Source of the DNA: Acidobacteriota bacterium
GTDB lineage: Bacteria; Acidobacteriota; Blastocatellia; Pyrinomonadales; Pyrinomonadaceae
DNA length: 64,000 bases
Reading direction: 5' to 3'
NCBI GenBank assembly: GCA_003222975.1
Contig: QHXN01000027.1
Span: forward strand, 83,851-147,850
In this document: piece after piece, positions 6,992 through 15,921 of the stretch
Layout of the letters: the number at the start of each line of letters is the position of its first letter
Position numbering within the stretch: position 1 is the stretch's first letter
Notes under the pieces: model-generated
Databases searched by the model: none
The model's input: only the letters and a program-made list of their open reading frames with translations
Told to the model about the DNA's origin: nothing
Translations under genes and position numbers: made by a program

Positions 6992-9900
6992 TCACCCTTC
7001 CGCCTGCCCCGCGTACTCCCTCGTGCTCGCGCCGGAGATGAAGGGCGCGTCCGCCGTGAGCGCGTGGTTGACAAGCTCTCGCTGCTCAAGCTCGTGGATA
7101 GTGTAAGAACCCGTGGCCGGGCTGGCGGACGCCGCGCGGCCCGCGTAGTAAGGGCGCTCGCAACGGGGGAGGAGTCCCATCAGACGCGGCTCGACGAAGG
7201 CCCAGCCGCCCATGTTCTTCGGCTCCTCCTGACACCAGACGAGCTGCGTCGAGTTCGGGTAGGAGGCGAAGACCTCGCGCAAACGCCGTTCGGGGAACGG
7301 GTAGAACTGCTCCAGCCGGACTATCGAGACGCGCGCATCATTCGACTTCTTGCGCGCCGCGGCGAGGTCGTAGAGGACCTTGCCGCCGCACAGGACGATG
7401 CGCCGGACGGCCCCGCGGTCTTCGACCTCCGCGTCGTCAATCACGGGGCGGAAGCCGCCCGCCGTCAACTCTTCAATCGAAGATACGGCAGCCGGGAGAC
7501 GGAGCAGACTCTTCGGCGTCATCACGACAAGCGGGCGCGCGCTCCTTTGCTTCACCTGCCGCCGGAGCAGGTGGAAATACTGCGCCGGAGTGGTCGGGTA
7601 GCAGACCTGCATGTTGTTCTCGGCGCAGAGTTGCAGGTAGCGCTCCAACCGCGCCGAAGAGTGCTCCGGCCCCTGGCCCTCGAAGCCGTGCGGCAACAGA
7701 AGCACGAGGCGCGAGGGCTGCTGCCACTTGTCCACGCCGGGCGCGATGAAGGTGTCAATGATGACCTGCGCGCCGTTCGCGAAGTCGCCGAACTGCGCCT
7801 CCCAACAGACGAGCGCGTCGCGCGCCACGACTGAGTAGCCGTACTCGAAGCCGACGACGCCCTGCTCCGAAAGCGAGCTGTCGAAGACCTCGACGAGCGC
7901 GCGCCCGTCCTTCGCCGTCATCTCGCTCAAAGGCGACCACGGCTGCCCGGTCTGCGTGTCGTAGAGGACGGCGTGGCGCTGACTAAACGTGCCGCGCCCC
8001 GAATCCTGACCCGACAAACGGACGCGCACGCCTTCGAGGCCGAGCGAGCCGAAGGCCAACAGCTCCGCGAACGCCCAGTCCAGAGGCGTCTGCCCCTCGC
8101 CCATCTTCGCGCGGCGCGCGAGCTGGCTGACCATCTTCGGGTTGATATGGAAGCCAACGGGGACGACCGCGATCTTGTGCGCGATGTCGCGGATCACGTC
8201 CGCGCCGACCGGAGTCTCTAAAACGTCCGAGCCGTCTTCTTCGGCGACGGGCGGCGGCAACTCCTTCATCGGCGGCTTCCCGGCGACGATCTCTTTGGCG
8301 CGCGCGTGAACCTGCTCGTAGCGCTCGGTCGCCTCCTTCAACATCTGCTCGACTTCATCCGCCGTAACGACGCCCTCCGAGACGAGCCGCTGCGCGTAGA
8401 GCGAGCGCACGCCCGGATGCGCCTTCACGCGCGCGTACATCAAAGGCTGCGTGTAGCTCGGCTCGTCGCCCTCGTTGTGTCCGAGGCGGCGGAAGCCGAT
8501 GACATCCAATACGACATCCTTGTTGAACTCCTGCCGGAAGTCGAGCGCGATGCGCAAAACGCGGAAGGCCGCTTCGGGGTCGTCGCCGTTGATGTGGAAG
8601 ATTGGGAGCTGCGTCATCTTCGCAACGTCCGTGGAGTAGATGGACGAGCGGCTGGCCTCGGGCGAGGTGGTGAAGCCGATCTGGTTGTTGATGATGATGT
8701 GAATCGTCCCGCCCGTGCGGTAGCCGTGCAGCTCGGCAAGCTGCAACGTCTCCATCACTATCCCTTGCCCCGCGAACGCCGCGTCGCCGTGCAGGAGCAC
8801 GGGCAGCGCGCAGTCAATCACCTGCTCGCGCGGCTGTCCAGCGAGCTGCATCGCGTCCTGCTTGGCCCTGACCATGCCTTCGACCACGGGGTCAACGAAT
8901 TCGAGGTGGCTCGGATTCGGCGAGATCGTGATGCGAACCTTTTTACCCGAAGCGGTCTCGCGCTCGCCCTTCGCGCCCTGGTGGTACTTCACGTCGCCCT
9001 CGTCGGCGGGGAAGTCGGGGTGAACCGATCCCTCGAAGGCGGTGAATATTCTTTCGGAGAAGTTGCCGACGACGTTCGCCAGCACGTTCAGGCGTCCGCG
9101 GTGCGCCATCCCCAACGTGAAGTCTTCGACGCCCTTCTCCGCCGCGCGCTCGACGAGCTGGTCGAGCAAGGGGATGATCGTCTCGCAGCCTTCGAGCGAG
9201 AAACGCTTCTGGCCGAGGTACTTCGTGTGCAGGAAGCGCTCGAACTGCTCGGCACGGACGAGCTTCAGCAGCAGAGCCTTCTTGATTTCGGGCGACAGCG
9301 GCTCAGGGTAGACGAACTCGACGCGGACGCGCTCGCGCAGCCAGACCTTCTGCTCCTTGCTCTGGATGTGGCGATACTCCGAGCCGACCTTGCCGCAGTA
9401 GGCGCGGCGCAGTATGTCGAGAATCTCTCGGAGGCTCGCGCTGTGCTTGCCTCCGAGTCCGCCCGTAATGAACTCGCGATCCAAATCCCAGATGGTCAGC
9501 CCGTAAGTCTCGATGTCGAGTTCCGGGTGGTACTGCACCGGCATCGCGTTCAAGGGGTCAATGTCGGCGATGAGGTGGCCGCGCACGCGGTAGGCGTTGA
9601 TGAGTTCGAGGACGCGCGCCTGCTTCTCGACCTCCTCCCGCTCGTCGTAGCGGCCCAGGAGCGCCGGGTTGAAGTCCTTCGACCAGCGCATCGGCTGGTA
9701 GGGGATGCCGAGGTCGCGGAAGATTTGCACGTAGAAATCTTCCTCGCCGAGCAGGAGCTTGTGGACGTGCGCCAGAAAAGCTCCCGACTCCGCGCCCTGT
9801 ATGACGCGGTGGTCGTAGGTCGAAGAGACATTGACGATCTTGCTGATGCCCAAGAGAGACAGCGCCTCCGGCGTCATCGCGTGGTACTCCGCCGGGTACT

Positions 9901-10834
9901 CAATCGCTCCGGTCGCGATGATGGCCGACTGCCCGGCCATCAGGCGCGGGTTTGAAGAGACCGTGCCGATGGTTCCCGGATTGGTCAAGGATATGGTCGT
10001 GTCCTGAAAATCAGGGAGGCCGAGCTTACCTTCGCGCGCGCGCTTGACCACGTCGTTGTAGGCGGCGAGGAAGTCGGCGAACCCGAGCGCGCCCGCGTTC
10101 TTGATGTTCGGCACGAGCAGGGTGCGCGTGCCGTCCTTCTTCTCCAGGTCAATGGCGACGCCGAGGTTCACTTCCGCGCGGCGGACGCGTGCCGGCTGGC
10201 CGTCCAGAACGGCGTAGCCGTCGTTCATCTGCGGGAAGCGTTCGAGCGCGCGCAAGATAGCGAAGGCGATGAAGTGCGTGTAGGAAGCCTTGCCGCGCTT
10301 GTGCTCCTTCAGGAACTGGTTGACGATGATTCGATTCTCTTCGAGAACTTTGACGGGCACTTGGCGGTTCGAGGTCGCCGTCGGAACGGTCAGCGAGGTC
10401 TCCATGTTCTCGACGATCTTGAGCGCGCCTCCGCGTATCGGCTGCGCCTCGCCGCGCGTCTGCGCTGCCGCGGGTCGCGGGGTTTGTTGCCGCGCCGCCG
10501 CGGTCGGAGCCTGCGCGCCCGTCGCCGCCGTCTCTTGCTGCGCGGCCTGCTGCGTCGGCTGTGTCGCCTGCGACTGCGCGGTCGCCTGCTCGACGCCCGC
10601 GACTTCGTCTCGGGCGACAGCCGCCACGCCGTTGCCGCCCGCCGCCCGCCCGCCGTCGCCTGTCGCGGGTGCGGACTCGCCGAGCAGCTCCGTGAAGTAC
10701 GCGCGCCACGCCTCGTCAACGAGCGACGGGTTGCTGCGGTAGCGATGAAGAAGGCCCTCGACGTAGGTGGCGTTCGCGCCGAAATTCTCCGCGATGATCT
10801 CCGACAGGTCGCCTCTGTTACGCTCTTCGCTCAA
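6992..10834 (-). CDS. kgd: Multifunctional 2-oxoglutarate dehydrogenase/decarboxylase (E1 with fused E2-like domain)
   Basis: About 1280 residues, the size of the Kgd/OdhA enzymes that fuse a dihydrolipoyl-succinyltransferase core to the thiamine-dependent E1 component of the TCA cycle. Order: short E1 docking segment, Ala/Gln/Pro linker (about 70-140), E2 catalytic core ending STYDHRVIQGAESGAFL near 340, then E1 with MAHRGRLNVLANVVG near 578, HGDAAFAGQG, INNQIGFTTSP, and GQDSGRGTFSQRHAV in the transketolase-like C-terminal part. No lipoyl domain is fused, so a separate E2 elsewhere is expected. TTG at 10834 is preferred since AGGTGA lies 7-8 bases upstream; an in-frame GTG exists at 10897. 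A heptamer hairpin follows the stop. Confidence 0.93.
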   Translation of the reverse strand: MSEERNRGDLSEIIAENFGANATYVEGLLHRYRSNPSLVDEAWRAYFTELLGESAPATGDGGRAAGGNGVAAVARDEVAGVEQATAQSQATQPTQQAAQQETAATGAQAPTAAARQQTPRPAAAQTRGEAQPIRGGALKIVENMETSLTVPTATSNRQVPVKVLEENRIIVNQFLKEHKRGKASYTHFIAFAILRALERFPQMNDGYAVLDGQPARVRRAEVNLGVAIDLEKKDGTRTLLVPNIKNAGALGFADFLAAYNDVVKRAREGKLGLPDFQDTTISLTNPGTIGTVSSNPRLMAGQSAIIATGAIEYPAEYHAMTPEALSLLGISKIVNVSSTYDHRVIQGAESGAFLAHVHKLLLGEEDFYVQIFRDLGIPYQPMRWSKDFNPALLGRYDEREEVEKQARVLELINAYRVRGHLIADIDPLNAMPVQYHPELDIETYGLTIWDLDREFITGGLGGKHSASLREILDILRRAYCGKVGSEYRHIQSKEQKVWLRERVRVEFVYPEPLSPEIKKALLLKLVRAEQFERFLHTKYLGQKRFSLEGCETIIPLLDQLVERAAEKGVEDFTLGMAHRGRLNVLANVVGNFSERIFTAFEGSVHPDFPADEGDVKYHQGAKGERETASGKKVRITISPNPSHLEFVDPVVEGMVRAKQDAMQLAGQPREQVIDCALPVLLHGDAAFAGQGIVMETLQLAELHGYRTGGTIHIIINNQIGFTTSPEASRSSIYSTDVAKMTQLPIFHINGDDPEAAFRVLRIALDFRQEFNKDVVLDVIGFRRLGHNEGDEPSYTQPLMYARVKAHPGVRSLYAQRLVSEGVVTADEVEQMLKEATERYEQVHARAKEIVAGKPPMKELPPPVAEEDGSDVLETPVGADVIRDIAHKIAVVPVGFHINPKMVSQLARRAKMGEGQTPLDWAFAELLAFGSLGLEGVRVRLSGQDSGRGTFSQRHAVLYDTQTGQPWSPLSEMTAKDGRALVEVFDSSLSEQGVVGFEYGYSVVARDALVCWEAQFGDFANGAQVIIDTFIAPGVDKWQQPSRLVLLLPHGFEGQGPEHSSARLERYLQLCAENNMQVCYPTTPAQYFHLLRRQVKQRSARPLVVMTPKSLLRLPAAVSSIEELTAGGFRPVIDDAEVEDRGAVRRIVLCGGKVLYDLAAARKKSNDARVSIVRLEQFYPFPERRLREVFASYPNSTQLVWCQEEPKNMGGWAFVEPRLMGLLPRCERPYYAGRAASASPATGSYTIHELEQRELVNHALTADAPFISGASTREYAGQAEG

Positions 10835-11060
10835 AGTCTTCTCACCTCGCGCCTGAGCAAGACGGCCCGCGCGCTTCCGTGGAAGCGACGGGCGCACGCT
10901 CTGAAATCTTCCGCCTGAAATTTACCTTATAGCCTATCACCAACCGCGCGCGTTTGCACACGCCTCGCGCGGCGACAATCCGACGGTATAGAATACAGCC
11001 CGCGCCGCGCCGAAGAGTTAGATTGGTCTCCCGCCGACGCCGGATTCAGAAGCGGTTTAA

Positions 11061-11595
11061 ATGGACTTGATCTTCATCTACGGCCCGCCGGGCGTGGGCA
11101 AGCTGACGGTGGCGCGGGAGCTTGCGCACGCGACCGCGTTCAAGGTCTTCCACAACCACGTCAGCATAGACTGTGCGGAGACGGTCTTCGACTTCGGCAC
11201 GCGTCCGTTCGGCAGAGTCGTCGGCAAGATTCGCATGGCCGTCTTCGAGGAGGCGGCGCGCGAGGGCGTCTCCCTAATCTTCACCTTCGTCTATGCCTGC
11301 CCCGCAGACACGCCCTTCGTCGAGCGCGTCTGCGCTGGCGTAGAGGGCCGCGGCGGGCGCGTGTGCCTCGTCCGGCTCGTCTGCGACCGCGAAGTCCTCG
11401 AGCGGAGGCTGCCGCACCCGGAGCGCGCGCGTCGGCAAGATGACCTCGCTCGAAATGCTGCGCGAGGTCGCGGGCCGCTACGACATCTTCTCGCCCGTGC
11501 CCGGACGCGACAGCCTGAGCGTTGACAACACCGCGCTCGCGCCCGCCGAAGTTGCGGAGCTAATCGTCAGACACTATCATCTGCCGACGGCCTAG
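11061..11595 (+). pseudogene. AAA-type small ATPase/kinase gene with frameshift
   Basis: The frame opens with MDLIFIYGPPGVGKLTVARELA, whose GPPGVGKLT part is a Walker A P-loop near residue 8, and continues as a small nucleotide- or shikimate-kinase-like fold (FHNHVSIDC, VRLVCDREVLERRL). At about 11420-11435, in a GC-only run, the reading passes to the +1 frame, which continues MTSLEMLREVAGRYDIFSPVPG and NTALAPAEVAELIV to a TAG at 11593. The two parts together give about 177 residues, the expected length. A one-base gain (or two-base loss) explains it; a sequencing error in the repetitive CGCG stretch is possible. The substrate is not known. Confidence 0.75.
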
Positions 11596-11597
11596 CC

Positions 11598-11684
11598 GAT
11601 TGCGGATTGCGGAATTCGGATTGAAAAACAAAACGCTTCCTGTCGTCTTCCAATCCGCAATCCGAAATCCGCCGCTCCGCAATC
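11598..11684. repeat. CGGATTG-family heptamer hairpin, copy 2
   Basis: The left arm begins 3 bases after the TAG of the broken ATPase gene. The right arm (11650-11684) is the reverse complement of 6901-6931 over about 31 bases, which ties two loci 4.7 kb apart to one repeat family. Heptamer unit CGGATTG with CGGAATT variant. Confidence 0.85.
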
Positions 11685-11691
11685 CCAACGC

Positions 11692-12564
11692 ATGCCTGAG
11701 AAGAGCCTGAACGTCAGAGGCGTCGAATGGCGCTACGCGACCGGCGGTCGCGGTGAGCAGACCGTCCTGCTGCTCCACGGCGCGGTCGGAGGCGCGGAGA
11801 CCGTCGCGCGGCTCGCCGAAAGCTTCGCCGACGAGTACCGCACCGTCGCGCCCACGGTCGCCGACGTGCGGACGCTCGACGAGGCGTGCGATGCTCTGAG
11901 CGCTATCCTCGACCAAGAGCACGTCGGGCGCGCGGTCGTCTTCGGCGGCTCGTTCGGCGGCATGCTGGTGCAAGCCTTTCTCAAACGCCGACCGAGGCAG
12001 GTCGAGCACCTCGTCCTGCTCGGCGCGTCTTTGCCTAACCGCGAGGCCGGCGCGCGCGCCGGGAGGATGTTAAAGTTCCTGCGGCTGCTCCCCTTCCCAC
12101 TGACGCGCGCGCTGCTCAAGCTGGAGGTGTCGAAAGGTCTGAACGCGCCCGCGCCGCCCGACGTGGCCGAGCGCGTCGCCGAGTTCAGGCTGCGCCTCGA
12201 AGAATACTTTGACCGCGGGCTGACGCGGGCGGCGCTCCTCTCGCGCCTCGCGCTGAGTGTTGACTTCAACAACGGCGAGCCTCAAGCACCCGGCGAACTC
12301 GATGATTGGCCGGGCCGCGTGCTCATCGTCGAGTCGAACGACGACCCCGCGACTCCTGCCGTGGAGCGCAGGCGTCTGCGCGAAGCCTACCCGCGCGCGC
12401 TCGTCTGCGCCTTCGCGGGCGCGGGTGAGATGATCCCGCTGCTGCGGCTCGAAGAGTTGGTCGGCGTCGTCAAGGCGTTCCTCAAAGAAGAATACAACTC
12501 GCCCTCCGACATCGTCGCCGAGTGCGTTGGGGCGGAGGAGCACGCGCACGCGCCGCATCTGTAG
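11692..12564 (+). CDS. Alpha/beta-hydrolase-fold protein with atypical catalytic triad
   Basis: 290 residues with the classic fold: LLLHGAVGG (oxyanion loop), FGGSFGGM with nucleophile Ser87, and ESNDDPATP at the acid position. The C-terminal segment that should contain the catalytic His reads AGAGEMIPLL, with Glu246 where His is normal. Either the His is supplied elsewhere or the protein is non-hydrolytic. Similar proteins are annotated as 2-hydroxymuconate- or MhpC-like hydrolases, but a substrate cannot be assigned. A short acidic/His tail (HAHAPHL) follows. It lies between two hairpins, 8 bases after one. Confidence 0.78.
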   Translation: MPEKSLNVRGVEWRYATGGRGEQTVLLLHGAVGGAETVARLAESFADEYRTVAPTVADVRTLDEACDALSAILDQEHVGRAVVFGGSFGGMLVQAFLKRRPRQVEHLVLLGASLPNREAGARAGRMLKFLRLLPFPLTRALLKLEVSKGLNAPAPPDVAERVAEFRLRLEEYFDRGLTRAALLSRLALSVDFNNGEPQAPGELDDWPGRVLIVESNDDPATPAVERRRLREAYPRALVCAFAGAGEMIPLLRLEELVGVVKAFLKEEYNSPSDIVAECVGAEEHAHAPHL

Positions 12565-12580
12565 CCGGTTGCAAATTGTC

Positions 12581-12670
12581 GTGACAAGGATGGACAGGAA
12601 AAATAGGAGATTTGAAATTTCCGATTTCAATTCTCAGCCTTTGGTCTTATCCTTTACGTCCTGTCCGTCC
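12581..12670. repeat. TGGACAGGA-family inverted repeat
   Basis: The left arm 12581-12599 (GACAAGGATGGACAGGA) pairs imperfectly with 12650-12670 (TATCC, then TCCTGTCCGTCC). A second inner stem, GAAATTT-CC-GATTTC, is present. The arm matches the hairpin at 2575-2653 in the TGGACAGGA core. It starts 17 bases after the hydrolase stop. Confidence 0.7.
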
Positions 12671-12748
12671 ACGTTTGAATCGTCGTTGACGAGGGACGAG
12701 CCGGGAACTCGCCCGTGCCACTACTTCGGAATCGTGAGCGAAAGAACG

Positions 12749-13117
12749 ATGAGAGAAGAGAGAAAAGAAGACGCGGTGCAACGTCCGACGCGCCGCAGGT
12801 TCGCGAAGACTCTGGCCGCGGCGGCTATCGCCGCGCCGGTGCTGGCCGCCGCCGCGAGCGCGCAGAAGCCGCCCGCGACCGCGGAGCCGAAGGCCCCGCC
12901 CAACCCGCAACCCAGCCCGCAGCAACCGCCGCCGAAGCCCTCGCCCACCGCCGAGGCTTACGCCGAGGTCGCGCGCGCGCGCTTCGGCGAGCACCTCGGC
13001 CCGGAACAACTCGACGCCGTCAAGCGCGACCTCGAAGGCAACGTCCGCAACGCGGATCGCCTGCGCGCGTTCAAGCTCCAGAACTCCGACGAGCCGGACT
13101 TCGTTTTCGGCGCGTGA
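12749..13117 (+). CDS. Small Tat-exported protein preceding an amidase
   Basis: 122 residues. A twin-arginine signal (TRRRFAKTLAAAAIAAP, ending near ASA-Q) is followed by a Pro/Gln/Lys linker at about 45-70 and a small charged helical domain (EAYAEVARARFG, LDAVKRDLEGN). No enzymatic motif is seen. It ends 19 bases before the amidase and is probably co-transcribed; such small Tat proteins often accompany exported oxidoreductases or amidases in this phylum (inference). ATG at 12749 is used; a GTG 15 bases earlier in frame is an alternative. Confidence 0.7.
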   Translation: MREERKEDAVQRPTRRRFAKTLAAAAIAAPVLAAAASAQKPPATAEPKAPPNPQPSPQQPPPKPSPTAEAYAEVARARFGEHLGPEQLDAVKRDLEGNVRNADRLRAFKLQNSDEPDFVFGA

Positions 13118-13136
13118 CGCCGTTTAAGAGACCGCC

Positions 13137-14564
13137 ATGATTACAGACGACACACTCTTCGCGCCCGTCGCCGAACTCGCCGCGCAGATTCGCACGCGGC
13201 GCGTCTCGCCCGTCGAGTTGACGGAAGCCTACCTGCAAAGACTTGAGAAGGTCGGCAAGCGCCTGAACGCCGTCGCGTTCGTGATGCGCGAGACGGCGCT
13301 CAGGGAGGCGCGCGAGGCCGAGGCCGAGATCAGGCGCGGTCGCTACCGCGGCCCCCTGCACGGCATCCCCTACGGCGTCAAAGACCTCATCGCCACCCGC
13401 GAAGCGCCGACCACCTGGGGCGCGACGCCGTATAAGGATCAGCACTTCGACTACGACGCGACCGTCGTCACGCGACTGCGCGAGGCGGGCGCGGTGCTCT
13501 TGGGAAAGCTTGCGATGATCGAACTCGCCGGCGGCATGGGCTACAACCAGGCCGACGCCAGCCGGACGGGCGCGTGCCGCACTCCCTGGAACACGGGCTT
13601 CTGGTCGGGCGGCTCTTCGTCGGGGCCGGGCGCGGCGACGGCCTCGGCGTGCGTCGCCTTCGCCATCGGCTCGGAGACATCCGGCTCGATCATCACGCCC
13701 TCGGCCTACTGCGGCGTGTCGGGCCTGCGTCCGACTTACGGCGCGGTCTCACGCCACGGCGCGATGGCCCTCTCGTGGACGCTCGACAAGCTCGGCCCGA
13801 TGTGCCGCTCCGCGCTCGACTGCGGCCTCGTGCTCTCGACAATCGCGGGCCGCGACCCGCTCGACCCGACCTCTCGCTCCTCCGACACACTCCCGCGCTA
13901 CTCGCCGACCGCACAGCTACTCAACCCGCGTCGCGGCGCGCGGCGGCTTCGCCTCGCCGTGATGAAAGATTCTTACGAGAAGGCGCAAGGTGAGGTGCGC
14001 AAGAACTTTCTCGCCTCGCTCGAAGTATTGCGCACCTTCGCCGACGTGGAAATGGACGTGAAGCTGCCGGACTTCCCCTACGGCCCGGCGGTCGGGACGA
14101 TTGTCAACGCCGAGGGCGCGAGCGCCTTCCGCGACCTCATCGAGTCGGGGCGCGTGAAGGAGTTGGCCTCGCCCGAAGGGCGTCGGGGCGGCTTCGCGAC
14201 CTCGCTCGTCACCGCCGTGGACTACCTGCACGCGATGCGCATGCGCGCGCCGATGCGCCGCGCCTGGGGCCAGATGTTCAAGAAGTACGACGCGCTCGTC
14301 GCGCCCTCGCGCGCGACCGTCTCGTACCCAGTGGACAAGACTTTCGACAAGGCTTATCCCGGCATCATGGCCTCCTCGCCCATCGGCGCTGCGAACCTCG
14401 TCGGCGTGCCCGCCGTCTCCGTCCCGAACGGCCTCGGACAGAACGGACTCCCCACGGGAATCCAGTTCGTCGGCCCGGCCTGGGGCGAGCGGGTCATACT
14501 CGAACTCGCCGTCGCCTACCAGTCCAAGACCGACTGGCACAGGCGGCGACCGCCCGAAGTTTAA
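13137..14564 (+). CDS. Amidase-signature family hydrolase
   Basis: 475 residues with the complete amidase signature: catalytic Lys in HGIPYGVKDL, the first Ser in WSGGSSSGPGAA, and the nucleophilic Ser in GSETSGSI. This Ser-cisSer-Lys set defines the GatA/fatty-acid-amide-hydrolase superfamily, which cleaves carboxamides. It lacks a signal peptide. No gatB or gatC is adjacent, and the downstream sequence diverges from GatA, so transamidation is unlikely. Substrate unknown. The start ATG follows a purine-rich stretch and lies 19 bases after the Tat-protein gene. Confidence 0.9.
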   Translation: MITDDTLFAPVAELAAQIRTRRVSPVELTEAYLQRLEKVGKRLNAVAFVMRETALREAREAEAEIRRGRYRGPLHGIPYGVKDLIATREAPTTWGATPYKDQHFDYDATVVTRLREAGAVLLGKLAMIELAGGMGYNQADASRTGACRTPWNTGFWSGGSSSGPGAATASACVAFAIGSETSGSIITPSAYCGVSGLRPTYGAVSRHGAMALSWTLDKLGPMCRSALDCGLVLSTIAGRDPLDPTSRSSDTLPRYSPTAQLLNPRRGARRLRLAVMKDSYEKAQGEVRKNFLASLEVLRTFADVEMDVKLPDFPYGPAVGTIVNAEGASAFRDLIESGRVKELASPEGRRGGFATSLVTAVDYLHAMRMRAPMRRAWGQMFKKYDALVAPSRATVSYPVDKTFDKAYPGIMASSPIGAANLVGVPAVSVPNGLGQNGLPTGIQFVGPAWGERVILELAVAYQSKTDWHRRRPPEV

Positions 14565-15049
14565 GCCGCCGAAAATTTTTAATCGGACAAATCTAAAACT
14601 CTAATCCGAATTCATAGACTCGTCGCCCATGATTTCGGACGCGCGGCTGAAGGCCTCAGTCACCTGTCGCATGGTTGCTGCGCCGCGCCGCCCTCTCGTT
14701 CTTCAAAGCCCGCGCTCCAGCGCCGCTTTCTCCCGCCCGCTTTTCCGGCATCGCCCTTGCTTATGAAAGATGCGCAGACCGATAAGGAACTCTGATGAGA
14801 GTTTCTTCAGCGCTTTCGGCGTGAAGACGGACGCTCGCTCGAAGACCTCGCGCGGCGGGGATCGCGTTCAGGTCTTGTCCGCAAAAATGGACGGGCGTGC
14901 ATTTTCTCGCGCGGTCGCGGGGCCGCCGGACGCAAAAATTTTGCGGTCGGCCCATGAAAAATTTTTCGAGCAACCCGCGCGCGATGTTCGAGCGTCTAGT
15001 GACACACGCAGTCAGCAGCTCTAACACATCAGAAGGGGAGTAAACGATC
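14565..15049. other. Intergenic region upstream of the small barrel gene
   Basis: No convincing gene. It begins with a weak inverted repeat (AATCGGACAAAT and ATTCGGATTAG on the other strand, 14580-14612) that may be an eroded CGGATT-type element. The perfect palindrome CGCAAAA-A-TTTTGCG lies at 14931-14945. The end carries the strong ribosome-binding site AAGGGGAG before the gene at 15050. Two small open frames of 84 and 106 codons have no recognisable content. Confidence 0.5.
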
Positions 15050-15643
15050 ATGCGTAAGCTATTCTTCGCGGCGCTCGTCATCGCCTGCGCCGCGCCGCTT
15101 GCGTCCGCGCAGACGGCGGGCGGCGACTACAACAAGTACGACATCTACGCCGGCTTCTCGCACAACCGTGTGGACGTGGGCTTCAACGACCCTAACCAGA
15201 ACTTCCTCCAGAACCGCGAGGGCTTCAACGGCTTCGAGGCCGCGGCGACCGGCAACCTCAGCCGCTACTTCGGCGTCAAGGGCGACTACGCTTTCCACCG
15301 CAAGACCTTCGACGACACCTTCGGCACGACCGCGGTCAGCGTGAGGAACGACCTCCACACGCTCGTCGGCGGCGTCGAGGTCAAGGACAACGCCACGGAG
15401 ACGAAGGTCAAGCCGTTCGCGCACGCCCTCGCCGGCTTTACGCACGCTACCTCCAACGTGACGGGGATTACCGGCCTCGGCAGCGGCGAGACCGGCTTCT
15501 CCGCCGTCATCGGCGGCGGCCTCGACTTCCGCGTCAGCCCGCGCTTTGATGTACGCGCCATTCAGTTCGACTACAACCCGACCCGGCTGGGCGGCACGAC
15601 TCAAAACAACTTCCGCTTCGGCGTCGGCGTCGTCTTCAGATAA
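15050..15643 (+). CDS. Small outer-membrane beta-barrel protein
   Basis: 197 residues: Sec signal peptide (MRKLFFAALVIACAAPLASAQ), then alternating strands with aromatic girdles (YDIYAGFSHNRV, YFGVKGDYAFHRK, FGVGVVFR). It ends in an aromatic-containing terminal strand with final Phe-Arg, consistent with BAM-dependent insertion of an 8-stranded OmpX/OmpW-like porin-type barrel. The domain corresponds to the outer membrane beta-barrel (OMP_b-brl) group, common in Acidobacteriota. Its role is unknown. It has its own strong SD site and is followed by a perfect terminator-like hairpin, so it is probably a single-gene unit. Confidence 0.85.
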   Translation: MRKLFFAALVIACAAPLASAQTAGGDYNKYDIYAGFSHNRVDVGFNDPNQNFLQNREGFNGFEAAATGNLSRYFGVKGDYAFHRKTFDDTFGTTAVSVRNDLHTLVGGVEVKDNATETKVKPFAHALAGFTHATSNVTGITGLGSGETGFSAVIGGGLDFRVSPRFDVRAIQFDYNPTRLGGTTQNNFRFGVGVVFR

Positions 15644-15670
15644 AAGGTCGCCCCGGCGGCGGACAAAACG

Positions 15671-15705
15671 AAGACATCCCTTGCTCGCCGAGCAAGGGAT
15701 GTCTT
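15671..15705. terminator. Terminator-like perfect hairpin after the barrel gene
   Basis: A 15-bp perfect stem (15671-15685 with 15691-15705) around a 5-nt loop, 28 bases after the stop codon. Flanking A and T bases are few, so intrinsic termination would be weak, but the position fits. Confidence 0.65.
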
Positions 15706-15724
15706 CATTCGCGCGGTCATCAAA

Positions 15725-15921
15725 GCCCCTTCGGGGCGACTGAATACAGCCCAGCACTTCAGTGCTGGGTGCGAGGCGATAAAAGAGCTGAGTCCCTTAG
15801 GGACGGCTGAACAGGATGGTTTTCATTATCCTTTCAGGCGTCCCTAAGGGACTCCGTTTCTTTCCCCGTATTGCCCCCCGATGCTGAAGCGTTGGGCTAC
15901 TCTCAAACGTCCCTACGGGAC
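15725..15921. repeat. Cluster of small palindromes (REP-like), GTCCCTnnGGGAC type
   Basis: Contains GCCCC-TTC-GGGGC at 15725, a 9-bp stem CCCAGCACT/AGTGCTGGG at 15750-15769, and three copies of the 13-mer palindrome GTCCCTtAGGGAC or a variant at 15792, 15840 and 15909. The last copy overlaps the CheA stop codon. The make-up resembles REP elements moved by RAYT transposases in other bacteria; no transposase is visible here. Confidence 0.75.

Noticed and set aside
8306..9955. 549-codon plus-strand frame inside kgd
   Set aside because: Antisense of a strongly conserved enzyme; no recognisable content.
14761..15081. Small frames of 106 (minus) and 84 (plus) codons
   Set aside because: Overlap each other in opposite strands, no ribosome-binding site, no similarity to known families.
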